A stretch of DNA of 64,000 nucleotides from DRGT01 sp035685445. Its GTDB lineage: Archaea > Thermoproteota > Nitrososphaeria > Nitrososphaerales > Nitrosopumilaceae. This document shows, piece after piece, positions 26,544 to 33,111 of the stretch (its first letter is position 1; each line of letters opens with the position of its first letter). Below the pieces are notes generated by a model. The model was given only the letters and a program-made list of their open reading frames with translations, was not told where the DNA came from and ran no database searches. Made by a program: the position numbers and the translations under genes. The stretch lies in the NCBI GenBank assembly GCA_035685445.1, contig DASSAK010000067.1:15989-79988 (forward strand), written 5' to 3'.

Positions 26544-26687
26544 TTATAATTGGGATACTGCTTCTTTGCAGACTTGACATTTACAGGTACAATCATTACT
26601 ACAAATGCATGCGCCTTGCATTTCACAATCACATTTGTAATCTGGATCGCCTGTATCAGCTTCGCATCCACATGCTTGATCTGCCAT
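26544..26687 (-). CDS. 47-residue Cys-rich (metallothionein-like) microprotein
   Basis: Ten of 47 residues are Cys (positions 6, 8, 19, 21, 27, 29, 33, 35, 37, 40), mostly as C-x-C pairs, with many acidic residues between. This is a metallothionein-like or multi-zinc composition, although sequence similarity to known metallothioneins is not claimed. A TTTTAAAA box on the minus strand about 27 nt upstream of the ATG fits a leaderless gene. A different frame across this region is also open but has no such pattern. Confidence 0.68.
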   Translation of the reverse strand: MADQACGCEADTGDPDYKCDCEMQGACICSNDCTCKCQVCKEAVSQL

Positions 26688-26744
26688 GTGAGGAGGATCG
26701 TTTTACTTATTTTAAAAGTTTAGTGTTATGAAAGGAGTGACTAG

Positions 26745-27629
26745 TCATGAATCATTTGGCATAGATAACAACTCATTTGCAGTTTTTTGAAGCAAATTTG
26801 CCTGATTCTCTATTTTGGAGGAGTCATTTTCAATATCAAATCCCACTCTTAAAACATGAATGAGTTCTGGCTTTTGTACCAAGTTGTCTTTGATTTTTAT
26901 CATATTATTTCGATTTATGTAGTCTAAATAAAAATAACAGTCAGATAATAATCCGTTATTTACTAGGTAATCACATTTTTTTTGAATGATTTTAGAATGG
27001 TCATTTTTTTCAACCATATCAGAAAATCCTATTGTTGACTTGCACATTCTTGATAATAATGAAGGAGTTGCTCGTTCGATCCCAATGCAGTCATTAATAA
27101 CTGAGAAACTTTGATTAATTCTGTTTTTTTCTAATGTTCTTAATTGTTCTAACATATGAGTTGGACTGGGCCGTTGCAAATTAAAGCCAGATATTGCATC
27201 TGCCAAAAAAAATGCTCCACACTTTACCCATAAAGATGCAAAAGGATCAGAGTTTTGTAATCCATCCATGGTCTTTGATGTACAAAATAAAACATCAATT
27301 AAACAATTCTTTACATAATCTCTAAATATCGCATATTTTTTTTCATTAATTTTTGATAATAACATTTTAAGATCCCATTGTTCATCAAAAAGAATTTTCA
27401 TGTCATAGTATTGAATTAAAACGTTAGAGTTTGTTTCATATAATGAACCGTGATGAATTTTCACTAGTTCATTTTCAAATTTGATTACAGTGTCATTCTC
27501 TTTTTTATTATCAAAGAGTGTTATGTTATATTCACAGCAATCAAATGTTTGGTTTTCTGCTTTACATCCACCTAATCCAGATGGGAAACTGTTCAGAGAC
27601 TGTTCTTCTAAAAAATTTTTTACATCCAT
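26745..27629 (-). CDS. Conserved hypothetical protein, 294 aa
   Basis: No family recognised. The protein is soluble, predicted mostly helical, with an N-terminal Cys cluster ('GGCKAENQTFDCCEYN', about 21-36) and scattered later cysteines. There is no signal peptide or membrane segment. It lies upstream of tRNA-Glu on the opposite strand. Possible substrate-binding or regulatory role; nothing in the sequence decides this. Confidence 0.6.
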   Translation of the reverse strand: MDVKNFLEEQSLNSFPSGLGGCKAENQTFDCCEYNITLFDNKKENDTVIKFENELVKIHHGSLYETNSNVLIQYYDMKILFDEQWDLKMLLSKINEKKYAIFRDYVKNCLIDVLFCTSKTMDGLQNSDPFASLWVKCGAFFLADAISGFNLQRPSPTHMLEQLRTLEKNRINQSFSVINDCIGIERATPSLLSRMCKSTIGFSDMVEKNDHSKIIQKKCDYLVNNGLLSDCYFYLDYINRNNMIKIKDNLVQKPELIHVLRVGFDIENDSSKIENQANLLQKTANELLSMPNDS

Positions 27630-27739
27630 AAAAAAAAATACACGAGATTTTCTATAAAGTATCCAACTTACTAATTTTTACCATTGAATGCAAACTCAAA
27701 ACATTGCTTTAAATTGCGATTTGTTATGGTTTCTGACGA

Positions 27740-27815
27740 GCTCCTGTGGTGTAGTCCGGCTAAGCATACAGCCCTCTCAAGGCTGTGATCCCGGGTTCAA
27801 ATCCCGGCGGGAGCA
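27740..27815 (+). tRNA. tRNA-Glu (anticodon CTC)
   Basis: A complete cloverleaf: acceptor GCTCCTG pairs with CGGGAGC, the anticodon stem CAGCC/GGCTG encloses loop CTCTCAA with anticodon CTC at 27776-27778, and the T-arm contains GGTTCAAATCC. No intron; CCA is not encoded. A TTTAAA box at 27708-27713 is the likely promoter. Confidence 0.95.
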
Positions 27816-27842
27816 TCTAAATTTAAAAAATAAAAAAGAATT

Positions 27843-28619
27843 CTAATTGCTTCCAATTAGAAATATAACACTTGCAGTTGTGCTAACATCTTGCTCAGAT
27901 GAAAATACTGGCGTAGATTTTACTGCAGCACCTTCAGCCATAGCAAAATCTCCTGCAAACATTGGCATTGGAGGCGGCATTCCAAATTCAGACAATGAAA
28001 CTGCCTTTACACCAATAATCTTATGATTAAGTGGAGACAATGCATTTTCTGCTTTTGATTTTGCATTTAGTACTGCTTTTCCAATCAAGTCATCTTTTAT
28101 CTGAAGTTGTTTTTCTGGAGATAGTGTGAAGTATACAGAATCTATTCTATTTGCTCCAACTCCTACTGCTGAATCAATAATGTCAGCAGCCAAGTTCAAG
28201 TTTGTAGTTTCAACAGAAATTGAATTAGAAACTCTGTATCCAATTAACTCCTGCGTATATCTTCCTGATTCGTCACGATAGCTATCATATACTGGCTGTA
28301 TGTTGAATCTTGATGTACTTAATTCATCTTCAGAAATTCCAACATCCTGAATAGCTGATACAACAGAATTCATGAGTTGTGAATTTTTACCTAAAGCCTG
28401 TTTAGCTGTTTTTTCTTGTGTTTCAACACCAAACGTTATGATAAGCAAATCAGGTTCAACTGAAGTACTTGCTGTTCCAGTAACGGAGATTACCTTCTCC
28501 CTTGATGGAAAAGGCGTTGTTTGTGCAGTTGCTTGATTTTCTGCAGGTGTAAGATTTACAGCAAAGGCAAGAATCAGAACAATTCCTGCAATTGATGCCA
28601 AGCTTACTACTTTGTTCAT
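27843..28619 (-). CDS. SIMPL-domain (DUF541, YggE-like) exported protein
   Basis: An N-terminal hydrophobic segment (about 5-25) followed by 'AENQATAQ' suggests export or membrane anchoring. The rest is one SIMPL domain: 'VISVTGTASTSVEPDLLII' near the start, 'GYRVSNSISVE' in the middle and 'AVLNAKSKAENALSPLNHKI' late. SIMPL proteins are linked to stress or signalling in other organisms, without a defined biochemical activity. Length (258 aa) is normal. It lies just downstream of tRNA-Glu, convergently. Confidence 0.9.
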   Translation of the reverse strand: MNKVVSLASIAGIVLILAFAVNLTPAENQATAQTTPFPSREKVISVTGTASTSVEPDLLIITFGVETQEKTAKQALGKNSQLMNSVVSAIQDVGISEDELSTSRFNIQPVYDSYRDESGRYTQELIGYRVSNSISVETTNLNLAADIIDSAVGVGANRIDSVYFTLSPEKQLQIKDDLIGKAVLNAKSKAENALSPLNHKIIGVKAVSLSEFGMPPPMPMFAGDFAMAEGAAVKSTPVFSSEQDVSTTASVIFLIGSN

Positions 28620-28720
28620 GAGAGTAAGATTTTTTCTGAATATATATGAAATTCGAATGATTCATCCAAACATAAATTGGAAATTGTTTCTTTAAATAAC
28701 AAAATCAATATTGAAAATTA

Positions 28721-29380
28721 TTGGGATTACGAGAAGTTAGTCTAAAAGAAGAATACCGTTCAGACAGAGACGACATTGTATCAGAGTTTTTTATTCCTTG
28801 TCTAAGTAACTGTATAGAGTATGATAGATGTATAGAAAGTATTTCTGTAAAAAGTCTTAGTACTCTTGTACTTGGTTTTGAGAATTTTTCAAAAAACCAA
28901 GCCAAAATTAGAATCATTACTGGTCACAGATTCAAAGCATCAGATTTGGATTTGCTTACTAGATTGATGACAAATGGAGAAGATACCAGATTTAACGGTG
29001 GTTTTATTCGCGATAGTAAAGTCAGAATGTTAAAAGAAATAGTAGAAAACCACAAGTTACAAATCAAAATAGCAATTCCAAATTCTGAAGATGTTGTAGG
29101 ATCTTTTTCTGAAAAAATCGGCATATTTATTGATGAACATGACGATGCGGTTGCATTTACAGGCACATCAAATGAAACATTTGATACTCAAAACAAGAAT
29201 TTTGAGTCGGTGGATGTTTTTACATCCTGGAATGACAAGTCCAGAGTTGAAACAAAGATCAGAGATTTTGAAGAATTATGGGAAAATAAAACAAAGTATG
29301 TGGAGGTGTATGATTACTCTGTTGCAGAACAGAATCACCTTCTAAAGTACTCGCCTCACTGGGCTTTAGAATTTACTTGA
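28721..29380 (+). CDS. Stand-alone PLD-like domain of the type attached to DEAD/DEAH helicases
   Basis: The 'EYRSDRDDIVSEFFIPCLSN' start and the 'KIGIFIDEHDDAVAFTGTSN' segment match the phospholipase-D-like N-terminal domain that usually precedes a superfamily II helicase. Here the protein stops after about 219 residues and no helicase follows, since the next gene runs convergently. The HKD-type site is degenerate, with K and D present but the His not clear. The start is TTG; TTTAAATA at 28691-28698 is 26 nt upstream, consistent with a leaderless gene. It could be a truncated relict or a functional single-domain protein. Confidence 0.65.
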   Translation: MGLREVSLKEEYRSDRDDIVSEFFIPCLSNCIEYDRCIESISVKSLSTLVLGFENFSKNQAKIRIITGHRFKASDLDLLTRLMTNGEDTRFNGGFIRDSKVRMLKEIVENHKLQIKIAIPNSEDVVGSFSEKIGIFIDEHDDAVAFTGTSNETFDTQNKNFESVDVFTSWNDKSRVETKIRDFEELWENKTKYVEVYDYSVAEQNHLLKYSPHWALEFT

Positions 29381-29942
29381 ATGGTTCTAAGCTAATATTT
29401 TCTTTATTTTCAAGAAAATTAATTCGGGATATCTTATAATAGATTATTTCGCCACGCCTTTCTATTACAGCTATAATTGGTTCTTTTCCCATACGGGTAA
29501 TTTGTTCAATTTTTTTTTGAAGCTGCCCAATTTTTTCTTGAGTTCCTTCATTCATACCAAAGATCAAGTATTTGGCCCCTTTTTCACCAAAGTGTCCCCT
29601 TTCATATACCCTAAAATCAGATCCAAAACCAAACCCGTCTTTTACGATATATCCCCTATTCCTCAAATCTCTATAGATTAGAAATTTTGTAAGAATCTCT
29701 TCATCATATTTTTTACAGGTTTGCATTAAAGAATCAAAATCAATTATTTTATGTGTTTTTTTGAGTTTGAGTTTTTCGTAATAGAGGAGATATAGAGATT
29801 CAAATGCTTTTAAAAAGAATTTTTTATTTGCAATTTCCCCATATCCTTTTTGCTCCAAAGCCTGTTGCATCTCTTTTTTTGAAATCAGTGTTTGGTCTTT
29901 TACAAGCTCGCCTTCAACTAGTGGTTCTGATTCAATTTCCAT
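29373..29942 (-). CDS. endA: tRNA-splicing endonuclease subunit (EndA family)
   Basis: Cleaves bulge-helix-bulge introns in archaeal tRNA precursors. The C-terminal nuclease domain has the family core 'YRDLRNRGYIVKDGFGFG' and catalytic Tyr113 in 'DFRVYERG', and Lys153 in 'MGKEPIIAVIE'. The usual His about ten residues after the Tyr is replaced by Gly/Ala ('GEKGAKYLI'). Such loss is typical of a structural subunit in heteromeric enzymes, so a partner encoded elsewhere may be needed. The ATG at 29942 gives 189 aa. The window also holds an intron-containing tRNA-Ser. Confidence 0.85.
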   Translation of the reverse strand: MEIESEPLVEGELVKDQTLISKKEMQQALEQKGYGEIANKKFFLKAFESLYLLYYEKLKLKKTHKIIDFDSLMQTCKKYDEEILTKFLIYRDLRNRGYIVKDGFGFGSDFRVYERGHFGEKGAKYLIFGMNEGTQEKIGQLQKKIEQITRMGKEPIIAVIERRGEIIYYKISRINFLENKENISLEPFK

Positions 29943-30072
29943 TGTGGCTGAATTGATGATTAATTTCCATATAAGCATACACAAATTGAAATGAGATTTT
30001 CTATGCCTCAAAGCTGTAAGTTTTATGCGACCGTTAAAATATGGGCATCAAAATGTTTCAAAAAGAGACATA

Positions 30073-30585
30073 ATGCATGGAGCAAATTACAGAAAAGGTA
30101 ATGGCCAACCATATACTAGGAAGCAATACATTAAAGGTAAACCGCAACCAAAAATAGCAAAATTTCAAGGTGGAAAGGCAGCTAATTATGATTATTGTGT
30201 CCAGTTATTGATTAATGAAAAAATTCAGATCACTCACATGGCAATTGAATCTTGCAGACTAGCAGCAAACAAAGCAGTTGAAAAGGTTGCTGGAGAGACA
30301 GGATATTTTTCAAGATTAAGAATTTATCCACATGTTTTGCTTAGAGAAAATAAAATGATTGCAACTGCTGGTGCAGACAGACTGCAAGAAGGAATGAGAC
30401 GAGCATTTGGTAAAGCAGTAAGTTTAGCTGCCAGAGTTAAACAAGGTCAGTGCATCATGGAGATTAGTGTAAACAAAGAGCACTTGGAAGTAACAAAAAA
30501 AGCATTACGAGATGCTTGTGTAAAATTACCCGGCACTCCTTCGATAAAAGTTATTGATTTAAAAAATAAAAAATCTAAAAATTAA
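30073..30585 (+). CDS. rpl10e: Ribosomal protein uL16 (archaeal L10e)
   Basis: Large-subunit ribosomal protein near the tRNA sites. Family landmarks are 'YTRKQYIKGKPQPKIAKFQGG' shortened to its core here, 'YFSRLRIYPHVLLRENKM' and 'GADRLQEGMRRAFGKAVSLA'. I place the start at the ATG of 'MHGANYRKGNGQPYTR', which brings the YTR motif to the normal distance from the N-terminus; an ATG at 30025 would add 16 residues. The lysine-rich C-terminus overlaps the convergent small gene by 11 bp. Confidence 0.93.
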   Translation: MHGANYRKGNGQPYTRKQYIKGKPQPKIAKFQGGKAANYDYCVQLLINEKIQITHMAIESCRLAANKAVEKVAGETGYFSRLRIYPHVLLRENKMIATAGADRLQEGMRRAFGKAVSLAARVKQGQCIMEISVNKEHLEVTKKALRDACVKLPGTPSIKVIDLKNKKSKN

Positions 30586-30847
30586 TTTTGTTTTTTATTT
30601 CTGATTCTTTTAGTTTAAGAATTTCAAGAAATTCTGAAAACTCTTTTTCGGTTGGATTTCGTTTTAAAATTCTTCTGCACTGATAATGAAATGAGTTGTA
30701 TAATCGTCCTATAACAATTCCGTATGAAAAAGCATTAGTTTCATGAGGTAACTCTTCAAGTGAATTTACTATATTTTGAATTTCGCCTACGTTTGAAAGG
30801 GCATCATTAATTTTTTGAATAATGATTTCTCGTAATTTTTCTTCCAC
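30575..30847 (-). CDS. Conserved hypothetical protein, 90 aa (paralogue of the 20140 gene)
   Basis: A small helical protein sharing its centre ('NAFSYGIVIGRLYNSFHYQ') and charged C-terminal helix with the protein at 20140-20439. It starts with GTG. Function unknown; conservation of the Gly-Arg-Leu core suggests a shared ligand or partner. It lies directly upstream of tRNA-Gly on the opposite strand. Confidence 0.65.
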   Translation of the reverse strand: MEEKLREIIIQKINDALSNVGEIQNIVNSLEELPHETNAFSYGIVIGRLYNSFHYQCRRILKRNPTEKEFSEFLEILKLKESEIKNKINF

Positions 30848-30930
30848 ACTATACCTAGTTAACTAAGATTAAAAACAGTGTTGAAAAAAAGCAGTACGCT
30901 TTAATATAGAAATCTGACTTTATCGGATGA

Positions 30931-31004
30931 GCAGTTGTAGTACAGTTTGGTTAATATTCGAGCTTGCCAAGTTCGTGACCCGGGTTCAAATCCCGGCAAC
31001 TGCA
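30931..31004 (+). tRNA. tRNA-Gly (anticodon GCC)
   Basis: Acceptor GCAGTTG pairs with CAACTGC, anticodon stem CGAGC/GTTCG encloses loop TTGCCAA with anticodon GCC at 30966-30968, and the T-loop GGTTCAAATCC is present. CCA follows directly at 31005-31007, so it appears encoded. A TTTAATATA box near 30900 is a plausible promoter. No intron. Confidence 0.95.
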
Positions 31005-31015
31005 CCAATTTTAGA

Positions 31016-31453
31016 TTAATTTTGAGAGTTTGGTTTTGATTGTAATCCTTTTTTGATAATTTCTAAAGCATTTACAGCTTTTTCAGGTTTAGGGAGCTGA
31101 ATCATAAAGATGTTTTCATTGCCAGTATCCGAACTTGATGACAATGCAAGCATTGATGTTTTAGCTAGTGATTCAAAAAAATCTAGGGAGTTATTTGCGT
31201 ATAACATAATTTTTTCTGTAATATCTCCTAGTGAAAAGGTCAAAGTAATCTCAACAAACACATGTCCTAATCCATCTTGTAGAATGTTTAAATTTGTATC
31301 AACAGATACAGGTTTTCCTGCAACCTGTTTCATAATTTCTAGATATCTTTGTTCAGGCAAAACTATGCATGGTACCTTACTATCATTGTAATCAAATGAT
31401 GTGATGTTTTGGTGTACTTTTTCTAATAGTTTTCTCATTTCTTCATTAGACAT
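31016..31453 (-). CDS. Conserved hypothetical protein, 145 aa
   Basis: A soluble protein of unknown function, predicted alpha/beta, with a beta-rich middle ('GHVFVEITLTFSLGDITEKI'). It begins three bases after the antiporter stop codon and so is probably translated with it. No signal peptide, metal site or nucleotide motif. A regulatory or accessory role for the antiporter is possible only from position. Confidence 0.65.
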   Translation of the reverse strand: MSNEEMRKLLEKVHQNITSFDYNDSKVPCIVLPEQRYLEIMKQVAGKPVSVDTNLNILQDGLGHVFVEITLTFSLGDITEKIMLYANNSLDFFESLAKTSMLALSSSSDTGNENIFMIQLPKPEKAVNALEIIKKGLQSKPNSQN

Positions 31454-31456
31454 TTT

Positions 31457-32776
31457 CTAGTCATCCTTTATCTTTGGAACAATTTTGTCACTTGCTTTTA
31501 TCAAAAATGGAGAAACAAATGCGGTAATAATAGAAATAATTCCCACTAGTGGAAAAAGAAAAGCACTAACTGCCCCAAGATCAACTCCTGCCTTTACAAT
31601 AATGATTGAGAACTCACCACGGGGAGAAGCCAATACAAATGCGGACCGAAGTGATTTTCGAGGTTTTTGTCTGAAAATAAAGTTTCCAAGTAGATTTCCT
31701 CCAAATTTCATGCCTGTGGCTACTGCTATGAGAGCTATCGCAAGGTAGATGTAGTTTTGTAGTTGACTGATATCCATAAGAGCACCAACAGAAACAAAGA
31801 AAATTGCAACAAACATGTCCTTTATAGGGCTGGATAGAATTTTTGAAACTTCAGCTGATTTTGATTCAGCTACCAAAACCCCAGCAAGAAATGCGCCAAT
31901 CGCAACAGACAATCCTACAACATTTGCCAGTAAAGAATAGCCAAAACATACACCAAGAATACTTAACAAAAGAATTTCTCGGTGTTCAGCAGCTGCAACC
32001 TTGTCAATTAGTGGTGGGATGACTTTAGTTCCAATGGTAAAGGTTCCTACAATTAGACCTGCTGCTACAATTATAACAACAATTATTCCCTCAATGGAAA
32101 CGGTTCCAACTAAAGCAATGGATTGTAATGAAGAAATTAAAATGACTGCAATTACGTCTTCTACAATTAAAATTCCCAAAACCAAAATTGATGATTCTTT
32201 TTTAATTTTTCCAGCGTCTTCGAGTATTTTTACAATTATAGCAGTACTGCTGATTGAAAGAGCTGCTGCTAAAAACAATGAATCCATAAAATTCATGCCA
32301 AAAGAATTTGCTGCAATAAATACAGCCCCAAGAGTGGTAAATAGTCCAATTGTTCCGACTCCCACAGCAACTTTTCCTATTGAACGAATTTTGGCAAATG
32401 GAAATTCAATTCCAATAACAAACAGTAATAATATTACGCCAATTTCTGCAAAAAGATTCAATGCAGAAATATCAGACAAAACACCTACTCCTTCTATTGT
32501 TCCAGAGGGCGGGCCTCCTTCAGGAAGCAACCAAGCCCACAATGGCGATAGCGGACCAATTAACATTCCCGCAAACAGGTAACCAATGATTAATGGTTGT
32601 TTTATTTTGAAAAATGCCAATGTAACAATTGCAGCTAGAATCATAATAATGGCGAGATCAGTGACAAAAGTGGTGTGTGGTAATTCAGGAGTAATCTGCT
32701 CTATAATATTTGAAACACTTTGATTTAGGGAACTTTGGATTTCTTGCGAATCAATTTGTAAAAAATTATACTGCAT
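31457..32776 (-). CDS. CPA2-family cation:proton antiporter (KefB/NapA-like)
   Basis: Membrane antiporter exchanging Na+ or K+ for protons. About 12 hydrophobic segments; typical features are 'IKQPLIIGYLFAGMLIGPLS' near the N-terminus, 'LGILIVEDVIAVILI' with the ED pair of the ion site, 'LSVAIGAFLAGVLVAES' and 'KDMFVAIFFVSVGALMDI'. No C-terminal TrkA-N domain is attached. Length (439 aa) suits a channel domain alone. A TATA-like box at 32799-32806 gives leaderless spacing to this ATG. Confidence 0.93.
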   Translation of the reverse strand: MQYNFLQIDSQEIQSSLNQSVSNIIEQITPELPHTTFVTDLAIIMILAAIVTLAFFKIKQPLIIGYLFAGMLIGPLSPLWAWLLPEGGPPSGTIEGVGVLSDISALNLFAEIGVILLLFVIGIEFPFAKIRSIGKVAVGVGTIGLFTTLGAVFIAANSFGMNFMDSLFLAAALSISSTAIIVKILEDAGKIKKESSILVLGILIVEDVIAVILISSLQSIALVGTVSIEGIIVVIIVAAGLIVGTFTIGTKVIPPLIDKVAAAEHREILLLSILGVCFGYSLLANVVGLSVAIGAFLAGVLVAESKSAEVSKILSSPIKDMFVAIFFVSVGALMDISQLQNYIYLAIALIAVATGMKFGGNLLGNFIFRQKPRKSLRSAFVLASPRGEFSIIIVKAGVDLGAVSAFLFPLVGIISIITAFVSPFLIKASDKIVPKIKDD

Positions 32777-32798
32777 ATGATCGCTTGTAACTAAATTC

Positions 32799-32806
32799 TT
32801 TAAAAA
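32799..32806. promoter_or_regulatory. TATA-like box between antiporter and candidate sRNA
   Basis: TTTAAAAA (read TTTTTAAA on the minus strand) is about 26 nt before the antiporter ATG and about 30 nt before the C box of the candidate sRNA. It may serve either or both, so it is only partial support for the sRNA. Confidence 0.45.
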
Positions 32807-32834
32807 CAGTTAGACTTCTTGATTTTGAAGCAGA

Positions 32835-32884
32835 GTGATGATTAGGTGAGCTGATTGATGATGTAAGACACCTGGGGTATCTGA
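32835..32884 (+). ncRNA. Candidate C/D-box sRNA
   Basis: The order and sequence of boxes match an archaeal C/D guide: C box GTGATGA (32835-32841), 9-nt guide, D' box CTGA (32851-32854), C' box TTGATGA (32855-32861), then 19 nt and D box CTGA (32881-32884). Total length is 50 nt, typical of archaeal sRNAs. The D-guide would pair with a target containing ATACCCCAGG; the D' guide with CTCACCTAA. Spacing is not perfect (9 nt is short, 19 nt long), and no target was checked. It lies in a 174-bp gap without an obvious protein gene. Confidence 0.5.
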
Positions 32885-32894
32885 CTGCAAAACC

Positions 32895-32946
32895 ATCAGG
32901 TTACGACACAATTACCTGATTATTAATAGTACGGTATAGTACCGTA
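32895..32946 (+). promoter_or_regulatory. Stacked inverted repeats around the promoter of the C2H2 microprotein
   Basis: Three elements follow each other: arms ATCAGGT (32895-32901) and ACCTGAT (32914-32920); a TATTAATA box (32921-32928) about 27 nt before the next ATG; and the perfect palindrome TACGGTA-TAG-TACCGTA (32930-32946), which would cover the start of a leaderless transcript. This is the layout of a repressor-controlled archaeal promoter. The first repeat could instead be a hairpin at the end of the sRNA. Confidence 0.5.
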
Positions 32947-32950
32947 TGCT

Positions 32951-33058
32951 ATGATTCGATGTGAATATTGCACAAAAAATTTCGTGGAAAGCATGAACGG
33001 ATTAGTCGAAAAGACTTTTCATGAATTGCTTCATGAACCAGAAATTGTCAACAATTAG
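32951..33058 (+). CDS. 35-residue C2H2 zinc-finger microprotein
   Basis: The product begins 'MIRCEYC' and has H24 and H28 in 'FHELLHEP', giving C4-x2-C7-x16-H24-x3-H28, a C2H2 zinc-finger-type arrangement in a protein of one finger. The histidines also read as HExxH, but at this length a protease is very unlikely. It has leaderless spacing from a TATTAATA box and a palindrome over the start. Autoregulation or nucleic-acid binding is inferred only. Confidence 0.6.
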   Translation: MIRCEYCTKNFVESMNGLVEKTFHELLHEPEIVNN

Positions 33059-33111
33059 CTCTTCTAATTTTTTTTCCTAACTTTTTTATCCACACTTTGT
33101 AATCAAAGCAC

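Noticed and set aside
28721..29380. Frameshifted helicase gene
   Set aside because: Sequence downstream belongs to the convergent endA gene in intact frame, so no helicase remnant exists at this locus.
32951..33058. HExxH in the C2H2 microprotein read as a metalloprotease
   Set aside because: A 35-residue chain cannot hold a protease fold; the Cys pair makes a zinc finger the better reading.
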